64,000 bases of DNA from Actinomycetales bacterium (GTDB lineage: Bacteria; Actinomycetota; Actinomycetes; Actinomycetales; Microbacteriaceae): assembly GCA_017308515.1 (NCBI GenBank), contig JAFKEN010000008.1, positions 62,001 to 126,000 on the forward strand, given 5' to 3'. The position numbers and the translations under genes were made by a program. Below are positions 38,193-45,919 of this stretch, one piece after another; the first letter of the stretch is position 1, and the number at the start of each line of letters is the position of its first letter. Below the pieces are notes generated by a model. The model worked only from the letters and a program-made list of their open reading frames with translations, was not told where the DNA came from and did not search any database.

Positions 38193-39833
38193 TCAGTGGT
38201 GGTCGCTGTGCGCGGCCTCGAGCTCGGTCTGGGTGACCGGCGAGATGCGGTCCTCGAAGAAGAAGCGCGAGATGCTCGCCCGCAGCCGCTGGCCCGCCGT
38301 GATGCGCCCGCGCGCATCCGGTCGCACCATGAGCGGTTGGTACTCCTCGAAGCTCACGAGCTTCCAGCGCTCGAAGTCCGACAGCGGCTCGTGCACCTCG
38401 ATGTACTCGCCGCCGGGCAGACGCACGATGCGGCCCGACTCGTAGCCGTGCAGGGCGATCTCGCGATCCTTCTTCTGCAGCGCGATGCAGACGCGGTGCG
38501 TGACGACGCCGGCGATGATCGGCCCGAAGATCAGCAGGGCCTGGATCGCGTGGGTCACGCCCTCGACCGCGAGGCGGAAGTGCGTCGCGATGAGGTCGGA
38601 CGAGGCCGCCGCCCAGAGGGCCGCGTAGAACGTCACGCCGGCCGCACCGATCGCGGTGCGCATCGGAGCGTTGCGCGGGCGGTCGGCGATGTGGTGCTCG
38701 CGCTTGTCGCCGGTGATCCACGCCTCGAAGAAGGGGTAGAGCGCCACGACGAGCAGGAACAGCACCAGCACGAGGATCGGGATGAGGATGTTCATCGAGA
38801 CCGTGTACGGGCCGAGCTGGAACTCCCACCCCGGCGGCACGAGGCGCAGGGCGCCGTCGGCGAAGCCGATGTACCAGTCGGGTTGCGTGCCCGCGGAGAT
38901 GGGAGAGGGGTCGTAGGGCCCGTAGTTCCAGATCGGGTTGATCGTGACGGTCGAGGCGACCAGCGCGATGACGCCGAAGATGATGAAGAAGAACCCGCCG
39001 GCCTTCGCCGCGAACACCGGCATGATCGGCACACCGACGACGTTGTCGTTGGTGCGGCCGGGGCCGGCGAACTGGGTGTGCTTGTTGACGATGAGCAGAA
39101 CCATGTGCACGCCGATCGCCGCCACGACGAGCGCGGGCAGCAGCAGGATGTGCAGCGTGTAGAGCCGGCCGACGATCGCCTCGCCGGGGAACTCGCCGCC
39201 GAACAGCAGGTACGAGATCCAGGTGCCCACGACCGGGACGCCCTTGATCATGCCGTCGATGATGCGCAGACCGTTGCCGGAGAGAAGGTCGTCGGGCAGC
39301 GAGTAGCCGGTGAAGCCCTCGCCCATCGCGAGCACGAAGAGCACGAAACCGACGACCCAGTTGAGCTCACGCGGCTTGCGGAACGCGCCGGTGAAGAAGA
39401 TCCGCAGCATGTGCAGACCGATCGAGGCGACGAACAGCAGGGCGGCCCAGTGGTGGATCTGCCGCATGAGCAGTCCACCGCGGATGTCGAAGCTGATGTC
39501 GAGCGTCGAGGCCATCGCCGACGACATCTCGAGGCCCTTGAGCGGGGCGTAGGAGCCCTCGTACTCGACCGGCGCCATCGAGGCCTGGAAGAAGAACGTC
39601 AGGAAGGTGCCCGAGAGCAGGATGACGATGAAGCTGTAGAGCGCCACCTCGCCGAGCATGAACGACCAGTGGTCGGGGAAGATCTTGCGACCGAGCTCCT
39701 TGACGAGCCCCGACATGCTGGTGCGCTCGTCGACCCAGTTCGCGGCCCAGTTGGTGAACCGCATGCCGCGGCCGGGGCCCTCCTGCGCCTGCGTCGCGCC
39801 CGTCGTCGACGGACGCTCCATCGTGTCAGTCAT
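38193..39833 (-). CDS. qcrB: Cytochrome bc1 complex cytochrome b subunit (QcrB)
   Basis: Di-heme membrane subunit of the menaquinol:cytochrome c reductase, 546 residues. It has an N-terminal cytoplasmic segment, then eight to nine helices, with heme histidines in LLMRQIHHWAALLFVASIGLHMLR and TLHILLLPALVVAAIGVHMVLL, and the Qo-site region around PVVGTWIS. A long C-terminal extension (about 400-546) is typical of actinobacteria. The start lies within the end of qcrA (8-bp overlap). Confidence 0.96.
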   Translation of the reverse strand: MTDTMERPSTTGATQAQEGPGRGMRFTNWAANWVDERTSMSGLVKELGRKIFPDHWSFMLGEVALYSFIVILLSGTFLTFFFQASMAPVEYEGSYAPLKGLEMSSAMASTLDISFDIRGGLLMRQIHHWAALLFVASIGLHMLRIFFTGAFRKPRELNWVVGFVLFVLAMGEGFTGYSLPDDLLSGNGLRIIDGMIKGVPVVGTWISYLLFGGEFPGEAIVGRLYTLHILLLPALVVAAIGVHMVLLIVNKHTQFAGPGRTNDNVVGVPIMPVFAAKAGGFFFIIFGVIALVASTVTINPIWNYGPYDPSPISAGTQPDWYIGFADGALRLVPPGWEFQLGPYTVSMNILIPILVLVLFLLVVALYPFFEAWITGDKREHHIADRPRNAPMRTAIGAAGVTFYAALWAAASSDLIATHFRLAVEGVTHAIQALLIFGPIIAGVVTHRVCIALQKKDREIALHGYESGRIVRLPGGEYIEVHEPLSDFERWKLVSFEEYQPLMVRPDARGRITAGQRLRASISRFFFEDRISPVTQTELEAAHSDHH

Positions 39834-40890
39834 GGACGCGCTCCCAGAAGCTCGGGCCGACGGGCTCGTGGAAGTCGCTCTGCGCGACCAGGTAGCCCTC
39901 GGCGTCGACGGAGATCGGCAGCTGGGGAAGCGGGCGCTTCGCCGGGCCGAAGATGACCTCCGCCTCGTGCGTGATGTCGAACTGCGACTGGTGGCACGGG
40001 CAGAGCAGGTGGTGGGTCTGCTGCTCGTACAGCGCCACCGGGCAGCCGACGTGCGTGCAGATCTTGGAGTAGGCGACGATGCCGTCGTAGTTCCAGCTCT
40101 CGCGGCCGGGGGAGACGTGCAGGTCCTCCGGCTTGAGGCGCATGAGGAGCACGGCCGCCTTGGCCTTCTCCTCGAGCGGGTGCTCGGTGTCGTACAGGCC
40201 CTCGGGGATCACCTGGAAGACCGAGCCGAGCGTCACGTCGGAGGCCTTGATCGGCACGCCGTTCGGGTCCTTCGTGAGCCGCATGCCCTTCTCCCACATG
40301 GTGTGCTTGAGGAGGGCGTTCGGGTCGGCGGCGGGCGCCAGGTCGCGGAAGATCACGATCGCCGGCAGCGGCATGACCGCGAGGGCGCCGATGAGCGAGT
40401 TGCGGATCAGCTTGCGGCGGGTGAAGCCCGACTCCTTGTTGCCGAGGGTGAAGATCTCGGCCGCGCGGGCGCGGGTCTCCTCCGAGCCGCGGGTCGGGTG
40501 GCGCTGCTCGACGAGGTCGTGGCCGTCCATGAGGGCCTTCGACCAGTGCACGGCGCCGAGGCCGATGCTCAGCAGCGCGAGCGCGATGCCGAGGCCGAGC
40601 AGGCCGTTGTTGAGCCGCACCGAGGCCATGTCACCCTCGACGATCGGGAAGGCGATGTAGGCGGTGATCGCGAAGACGGTGCCGATGATCGAGGCCCAGA
40701 AGAACCACGCGACGCGGCGCTCGTTCTGGCGCTCCTTCTTCGGGTCGAGGTCGGAGACGCGCGGCCGGTAGGGCGGGAATCCGGGGTTCTCGACCCGGTC
40801 GGAGCGCACGACGGCCGTGCCCGCCGAGGGGATCGGGGCTTCCCGCTTCTCGACGGCGGTGCCGGGTGCGGCGCTGCCCTGGTCGGCCAT
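39826..40890 (-). CDS. qcrA: Cytochrome bc1 complex Rieske iron-sulfur subunit (QcrA)
   Basis: A 354-residue actinobacterial Rieske protein with three membrane helices (WFFWASIIGTVFAITAYIAF, LLGLGIALALLSIGLG and LIRNSLIGALAVMPLPAIVI) ahead of the Fe-S domain. The [2Fe-2S] ligands are in CTHVGCP and CPCHQSQFD. The ESGFTRRKLIR stretch before helix 3 is the twin-arginine-like signal used to export the last domain by Tat. The ATG at 40890 has AAAGGAAA upstream. Confidence 0.96.
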   Translation of the reverse strand: MADQGSAAPGTAVEKREAPIPSAGTAVVRSDRVENPGFPPYRPRVSDLDPKKERQNERRVAWFFWASIIGTVFAITAYIAFPIVEGDMASVRLNNGLLGLGIALALLSIGLGAVHWSKALMDGHDLVEQRHPTRGSEETRARAAEIFTLGNKESGFTRRKLIRNSLIGALAVMPLPAIVIFRDLAPAADPNALLKHTMWEKGMRLTKDPNGVPIKASDVTLGSVFQVIPEGLYDTEHPLEEKAKAAVLLMRLKPEDLHVSPGRESWNYDGIVAYSKICTHVGCPVALYEQQTHHLLCPCHQSQFDITHEAEVIFGPAKRPLPQLPISVDAEGYLVAQSDFHEPVGPSFWERVHD

Positions 40891-40925
40891 GGGTTTCCTT
40901 TCGAGGGGTGTTCGGAAGCGGGGCG

Positions 40926-41732
40926 TCAGTTGGATTTGGCGGTGAGCCAGACGGTCACCGCGACGACCGCGCCGAGCACGAAGATCCACGCGAACAGGCC
41001 CTCGGAGACGGGGCCGAGCCCACCGAGGTCGAGCCCGCCGGGGGAGCTGTTGTTGTCGAGGTAGGTGAGGTAGGCGATGATGTTCGCCTTGTCCTCCGGG
41101 GTGATGTTGAGGTCGTTGAAGACCGGCATGTTCTGCGGGCCCGTCACCATGGCCTCGTAGATGTGCGCCGGGTCGACGTTGTGCAGGTCGGGCGCGAACT
41201 TGCCCTCCGTGAGCGCGCCGCCGGCGCCGGCCACGTTGTGGCACATCGCGCAGTTGGTGCGGAAGAGCTCGGCGCCGACCGCGACGTCGCCCTCGCCGGT
41301 GAGGTACTTCTCGTCGGGGATCGCGGGGCCGGGGGCCAGCGTCGCGACGTAGGCGGCGAGCGCCTTGACCTGCTCGTCGGTGAACTGCACCGGCTTGGCC
41401 TCCGCCTGCGGGCCGGTCGCGGCCATCGGCATGCGACCGGTGCCGACCTGGAAGTCGACCGCGGCGGCGCCGACGCCGATCAGGGTCGGCGCGGCGTCGG
41501 TGCCCTCGGCCTGCAGCCCGTGGCAGCTGGCGCAATTGGCGAGGAAGAGCTTCTCTCCCTCGTCGGCGAGGGCGTCGATGCGCTGCGTCGTCTCCGCCGT
41601 CGCGGCGGTCGTGAAGGCGGCGTAGACGCCGCCGGTGGCGAGCAGTCCGACGAGCAGGAGGGCGGCCGAGGCGAGCGGCGAGCGCCGCCCGCGGCCGCGT
41701 GAACGCCGAGGGGAGGTCGATTCGGTGCGCAT
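40926..41732 (-). CDS. qcrC: Di-heme cytochrome c subunit of bc1 complex (QcrC)
   Basis: A 268-residue membrane-anchored cytochrome cc with two c-type heme sites, CASCH and CAMCH. It has an N-terminal signal/anchor (LASAALLLVGLLATGGVYAAF) and a C-terminal helix (GLFAWIFVLGAVVAVTVWLT). In actinobacteria it passes electrons directly to CtaC in the bc1-aa3 supercomplex, and no separate cytochrome c gene is seen here. It lies between ctaE and qcrA on the same strand. Confidence 0.96.
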   Translation of the reverse strand: MRTESTSPRRSRGRGRRSPLASAALLLVGLLATGGVYAAFTTAATAETTQRIDALADEGEKLFLANCASCHGLQAEGTDAAPTLIGVGAAAVDFQVGTGRMPMAATGPQAEAKPVQFTDEQVKALAAYVATLAPGPAIPDEKYLTGEGDVAVGAELFRTNCAMCHNVAGAGGALTEGKFAPDLHNVDPAHIYEAMVTGPQNMPVFNDLNITPEDKANIIAYLTYLDNNSSPGGLDLGGLGPVSEGLFAWIFVLGAVVAVTVWLTAKSN

Positions 41733-41749
41733 GGGGTGGGGATCCGTCC

Positions 41750-42394
41750 TCAGGAGAGCAGGGGGAGCACGTACACGGCGAAGAACAGCGCGATCCACAC
41801 GACGTCGACGAAGTGCCAGTAGTAGGAGATCGCGATCGCGCTGACCGCCTCCTTGTGCGTGAAGCGCTTGACCGCGAAGATGCGGCCGATCACGAGCAGG
41901 AAGGCGATGAGGCCGCCGGTGACGTGGAGGCCGTGGAAGCCGGTCGCGAAGTAGAAGACGGAGCCGAAGGAGTCGGACTGGAAGCCGATGTGCTCGGTGA
42001 CGAGGTTGCCGTACTCGTAGATCTGGCCGACCACGAAGGTCGCGCCCATCGCGAAGCTCAGGAAGAACCACTCGACGGTGCCCCACTTGGCGAGGTTGAA
42101 CAGCCCGCCGGTGCGCCGCCCCTGCAGCCGCTCGGCGGCGCGCACGCCCATCTGCGCCGTGACCGAGGACAGCACGAGGATCGTGGTGTTGATCGCGGCG
42201 TAGGTGATGTCGAGCTTGGACGACTGCTCGGCCCACAGCTGGGGCGAGTTGGCCCGCAGGGTGAAGAACACGGCGAACAGACCCGCGAAGAACATCACCT
42301 CGCTGCCGAGCCAGACGATCGTGCCCACCTGCGTGGGATTCGGACGCGAGATGCCGTGGGACCCCGGCGCCGGGCTCATGGAGGTGCTCGTCAC
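41750..42394 (-). CDS. ctaE: Cytochrome c oxidase subunit III (CtaE)
   Basis: A 214-residue membrane subunit with five helices, containing GTIVWLGSEVMFFAGLFAVF, the conserved FATGFHGLHVTGGLIAFL and YYWHFVDVVWIALFFAVY. It is first in the minus-strand ctaE-qcrCAB operon. The GTG at 42394 has TAATGG only about 4 bp upstream on its strand. It is divergent from trpD with 67 bp between the two starts. Confidence 0.96.
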   Translation of the reverse strand: MTSTSMSPAPGSHGISRPNPTQVGTIVWLGSEVMFFAGLFAVFFTLRANSPQLWAEQSSKLDITYAAINTTILVLSSVTAQMGVRAAERLQGRRTGGLFNLAKWGTVEWFFLSFAMGATFVVGQIYEYGNLVTEHIGFQSDSFGSVFYFATGFHGLHVTGGLIAFLLVIGRIFAVKRFTHKEAVSAIAISYYWHFVDVVWIALFFAVYVLPLLS

Positions 42395-42448
42395 CCTTCC
42401 ATTATGGGGGATTCACGGCAGCTCGTCGGCGGCCTCCCGGCCTGTCGC

Positions 42449-42454
42449 TAGCAT
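42449..42454 (+). promoter_or_regulatory. -10 element of trpD
   Basis: TAGCAT ends exactly 7 nt before the trpD ATG (TTCGGGC between), again pointing to a leaderless mRNA. It lies in the 67-bp divergent region shared with ctaE. Confidence 0.5.
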
Positions 42455-42461
42455 TTCGGGC

Positions 42462-43514
42462 ATGTCGACCGAACTCAGCTGGCCCGACGTGCTGACCCGG
42501 CTCCTCGCGCGCGAGGACCTCGCGGTCTCGGAGGCCTCCTGGGCGATGGAGGAGGTCATGGCCGGGCGGGCGACGCCCTCCCAGCTGGCGGCGTTCCTGG
42601 TCGCGCTGCGCGCCAAGGGCGAGACGATCGATGAGATCGTCGGGTTCCGCGACGCGATCCTCGCGCACGCCCAGCCGCTCCCGGTCGACCCGATGGCGCT
42701 CGACGTCGTCGGCACGGGCGGCGACCGCTTCGGCACCGTGAACGTCTCGACGACGGCCGCGATCGTCGCCGCGGCGGCGGGCGCCAAGGTGCTCAAGCAC
42801 GGCAACCGGGCGGCGAGCTCGTCGTCGGGAGCGAGCGACGTGCTCGCGGCGCTCGGGGTCGACCTCGACCTGGCCCCGGAGCGGGTGGCCGAGGTGTTCG
42901 CGAGCACCGGCATCGCCTTCGCCTGGGCCGCGCTCTTCCACCCGGGATTCCGTCACGCCGGCCCGACGCGCGCCGAGCTCGGGATCCCCACGGTCTTCAA
43001 CTTCCTCGGACCGCTGTGCAACCCGGCGCGCCCCGAGGCCTCGGCGGTGGGGGTCGCCTCGCTCGACCGGGTGCCACTCATCGTCGGCGTCTTCCGCAAC
43101 CGCGGCGCGACGGCGCTCGTGTTCCGCGGCGACGACGGGCTCGACGAGCTGTCGACGACCGGGCACAGCCGGGTGTGGGAGGTCGCCAACGGCGACGTGC
43201 ACGAGCACGACCTGCACCCCTCGGACGTCGGGCTCGCGACGGCGAAGATCGACGATCTGCGGGGGGGCGATCCCGCGCACAACGCCGACGTGATCCGCCG
43301 GGTGCTGGGCGGCGAGCCCGGTCCGGTGCGCGACATCGTGCTGCTCAACGCCGCCGCGGGTCTCGTCGCGTGGGAGCTCGCGCACGATCCCGGCCAGGTC
43401 GACGTCGACATCCGGGAGCGGATCGCGCGGCAGCTCGCCCGCGCCGGCGCGGCCGTCGACACCGGGGCCGCGACCGCGAAGCTCGAGGAGTGGGTCGCCG
43501 CGACCCGCGCCTGA
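42462..43514 (+). CDS. trpD: Anthranilate phosphoribosyltransferase TrpD
   Basis: Second step of tryptophan synthesis: anthranilate plus PRPP to phosphoribosyl-anthranilate. The 350-residue product has VVGTGGDRFGTVNVSTTAAIV (PRPP loop), KHGNRAASSSSGASDVLAALG, GIAFAWAALFHPGFRHAGPTR and TVFNFLGPLCNPARP. It stands alone, without other trp genes nearby. Its placement divergent to ctaE recurs in actinobacteria. Confidence 0.96.
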   Translation: MSTELSWPDVLTRLLAREDLAVSEASWAMEEVMAGRATPSQLAAFLVALRAKGETIDEIVGFRDAILAHAQPLPVDPMALDVVGTGGDRFGTVNVSTTAAIVAAAAGAKVLKHGNRAASSSSGASDVLAALGVDLDLAPERVAEVFASTGIAFAWAALFHPGFRHAGPTRAELGIPTVFNFLGPLCNPARPEASAVGVASLDRVPLIVGVFRNRGATALVFRGDDGLDELSTTGHSRVWEVANGDVHEHDLHPSDVGLATAKIDDLRGGDPAHNADVIRRVLGGEPGPVRDIVLLNAAAGLVAWELAHDPGQVDVDIRERIARQLARAGAAVDTGAATAKLEEWVAATRA

Positions 43515-43526
43515 GCGCGCGAGGCG

Positions 43527-43927
43527 CTAGTTGCCGAGGTTCGCGAGGCCCGATCCGGCGCTGGCGATCGCCACGAGCAGGATCGAGTGGCCGATGACGG
43601 GCCGATCGACAGCAGCAGGCCGAAGACGGCCGGCACCCGGCCGTGCCCGATGATCAAGGCGATGATGGCGAACAGCAGGGCGAGACCGGCGAGGATCAGG
43701 CCGACGACGAGCGCGATCGCCCCGAAGCCGACGAAGGCGGCGAGCAGGCCGAGGCCGCCGTACACCGAGTCGTCGAAGCTGCGCAGCGAGCCGATGCCGA
43801 TCAGCACGACGATCACGTCGCCGAGGATGGCCAGCAGCGCCAGCACGAGCGAGGCGATGCCGAGGCCGCGCTTGCGGCGCGGCGGCTCGGCCGGGGTGGC
43901 GGGCTGGACGGTGGAGGTCTCGGTCAC
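43527..43927 (-). pseudogene. Small multi-pass membrane protein, frameshifted near its C-terminus
   Basis: From an ATG at 43927 a Lys/Arg/Pro-rich N-terminus leads into helices (GIASLVLALLAILGDVIVVL, GLLAAFVGFGAIALVVGLIL, LFAIIALIIGH) and FGLLLSIGP. The frame then runs into unlike sequence. A one-base shift near 43597-43603 (CCCGTC instead of CCCGGTC) restores VIGHSILLVAIASAGSGLANLGN and a TAG at 43527. The intact form would be a protein of about 133 residues resembling DUF4190-type membrane proteins. It is either a recent mutation or a sequencing error. Confidence 0.7.
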
Positions 43928-43996
43928 GGCGGCAGACTAGCGCCTCGCGGGCGGCTCGGGCGAGGATGACGGGGCGACCCGATCCGGAGGCCCGTG

Positions 43997-44476
43997 ATGT
44001 CCGCACGCCACCCCGCCGCCGTGCAGCGCGTGATCGCCGAGCTCGACGGTCTCGGCGCCGGCCACGAGGTCGTGATCCTCGAGGATTCGGCCCGCACCGC
44101 GGTGCTCGCGGCCGCCGCGCTCGGCTGCGAGGTCGGCGCGATCGCGAACAGCCTCGTGTTCGTCGCCGACGGGGAGCCGCTGCTCGTGATGACGAGCGGC
44201 GCGCACCGCGTCGACACCGTCGCCCTTGCGGCCCGCCTGGGGAAGGCGGCGATCGAGCGCGCGACCCCCGACACCGTGAAGGCGGCGACCGGCCAGGCGA
44301 TCGGGGGAGTGGCCCCGCTCGGGCACCCCGCCCGGCTGGAGACGGTCGTCGACGAGACGCTCGCCGACTTCGACCCGATCTGGGCGGCCGCGGGGGCGCC
44401 GCACGCGGTGTTCCGCACAAGCTTCGCCGAGCTGGTGCGGATGACGGGCGGGCGGGTGCTCAGCGTCGTCGCCTGA
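43997..44476 (+). CDS. YbaK/ProX-type aminoacyl-tRNA deacylase domain protein
   Basis: A 159-residue single-domain protein of the YbaK/Cys-tRNA(Pro) deacylase fold. Typical features are the hydrophobic strand with TAVLAAAALGCEVGAIANSLVF, the ELV-like LLVMTSGAHRVD, a lysine in DTVKAATGQAIGGVAPLGHP (the catalytic-lysine region and GG.P.GH motif) and FRTSFAELVRMTGGRV at the end. It probably hydrolyses mischarged tRNA in trans; the amino acid is unknown. A GTG three bases upstream is an alternative start. Confidence 0.88.
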   Translation: MSARHPAAVQRVIAELDGLGAGHEVVILEDSARTAVLAAAALGCEVGAIANSLVFVADGEPLLVMTSGAHRVDTVALAARLGKAAIERATPDTVKAATGQAIGGVAPLGHPARLETVVDETLADFDPIWAAAGAPHAVFRTSFAELVRMTGGRVLSVVA

Positions 44477-44562
44477 GGCGCCCGGTCGACGCGACCGCGG
44501 CGGGATGCCGCCCGCGGCGGGCTCAGTCGCGCGCTCTCCCGCCGCGTCGAGTCGCGCGAGTC

Positions 44563-45876
44563 TCAGCCGCGCGGGGCGAGCGCCTCGGGACCAAGGTCCG
44601 CGGGGGAGCGGTGGCCGCTCAGGGCGAGGGCGAGGTCGAACTCGGCGAGCAGGTTGCGCAGCACCTCGCGCGCGCCCTCCTCGCCCGCGATCGCCATCCC
44701 GTAGACCCAGGGCCGGCCGACGGCGACCGCCGTCGCGCCGAGCGCGAGGGCGATGAGCGCGTCGCTGCCGCCGCGGACGCCGCTGTCGAGGATCACCGGC
44801 ATCCGCCCGCCGACCGCCTCGACGACCCCCGGCAGCGCATCGGGCGCTCCGATCGCGCCGTCGACCTGGCGCCCCGCGTGGGTGGAGACCCAGACGCCGT
44901 CGACCCCCGCGTCGAGCGCGCGGCGGGCGTCGTCGGGGTGCTGCACGCCCTTGAGCACGATCGGCAGCCGGGTGAGCTCGCGCAGCCGCGGCAGGTCGGC
45001 CCACGAGAGGTCGGCGCGCGAGAAGACGTCGAGGAAGGTCTCGACCGCGATGCGCGGCTCGCCCGAGCGCAGATTCGCGGCGAATCGGCCGGGGTAGCGG
45101 CGGGTCATGCCGAGGAGGGTGCGGATCGCCGCGGGCGTGACGCGCGGGCGCGGCCCGGCGGCCTCGGGGGCGGCGACGCGGGCCGCCATCCGCTCGGCGA
45201 CGAGCCGGCGGAACACCGGGTCGGAGCTGTACTGGGCGATCCCCATGCCGTGGATGAAGGGCAGGTGGGCGAGGTCGAGATCGCGCGGGCGCCAGCCGAG
45301 CAGCTGCGTGTCGAGAGTCACGACGATCGCGTGGGCGCCCGCCGCTTCGGCCCGCGCGAGCAGGCTCGCGACGAGCTCGTCGCTCTTGCTCCAGTAGAGC
45401 TGGAACCACAGCGGCCCGCGGCCTCCCTTCGCCGCGACGGTCTCCATCGGGATGGAGGCCTGGTTCGAGAGCACCGCCGGCAGGCCCAGCGCCGCGGCCG
45501 CCCGCGCGATCGCGAGGTCGGCGTCGGGGTGCACCAGCTCGAGCACCCCGACCGGTGCGGCGAGGAGGGGAGCGGGGTAGCGGTGGCCGAACAGCTCGAT
45601 GCCGAGGTCGCGGTCGGTGACGTCGCGCAGGATGCGGGGGAGGATCCGGTGCCTCGCGAAGGCGGTGCGGTTGGCGTCGGCCGTCGACTCCCGACCCGCC
45701 GAGCCGGCGACGTAGGCCCACGCCTCCGGGGTCATCGCGTTGCGGGCGGCGTCCTCGAGCGCCTCCCACGAGGCGGGCACGCGGGGGCGGCGCCCGGAGG
45801 CGCCGTCGCGGAAGATCTCGGACTGGGTGAGCCGACCGATCCCCATCGACCGATCGACGTCGCTGACGTCGGCCAT
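44563..45876 (-). CDS. FMN-dependent alpha-hydroxy acid oxidase/monooxygenase
   Basis: A 437-residue TIM-barrel flavoenzyme of the lactate oxidase / lactate 2-monooxygenase family. Visible motifs are AYVAGSAG (active-site Tyr), APVGVLELVHPDADLA, FQLYWSKS, VLKGVQHPDDARRA, STHAGRQVDGA and DSGVRGGSDALIALALGA. The usual catalytic SNHGGRQ is STHAGRQ here: the His and Arg are kept, but Asn becomes Thr and Gly becomes Ala. The length and internal insert (loop near 180-250) fit lactate 2-monooxygenase. The substrate is not proven. Confidence 0.88.
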   Translation of the reverse strand: MADVSDVDRSMGIGRLTQSEIFRDGASGRRPRVPASWEALEDAARNAMTPEAWAYVAGSAGRESTADANRTAFARHRILPRILRDVTDRDLGIELFGHRYPAPLLAAPVGVLELVHPDADLAIARAAAALGLPAVLSNQASIPMETVAAKGGRGPLWFQLYWSKSDELVASLLARAEAAGAHAIVVTLDTQLLGWRPRDLDLAHLPFIHGMGIAQYSSDPVFRRLVAERMAARVAAPEAAGPRPRVTPAAIRTLLGMTRRYPGRFAANLRSGEPRIAVETFLDVFSRADLSWADLPRLRELTRLPIVLKGVQHPDDARRALDAGVDGVWVSTHAGRQVDGAIGAPDALPGVVEAVGGRMPVILDSGVRGGSDALIALALGATAVAVGRPWVYGMAIAGEEGAREVLRNLLAEFDLALALSGHRSPADLGPEALAPRG

Positions 45877-45919
45877 GCGCTCAGCCTGGCATGCGGCTCC
45901 GGCGGTCGCGAGAGATCGG

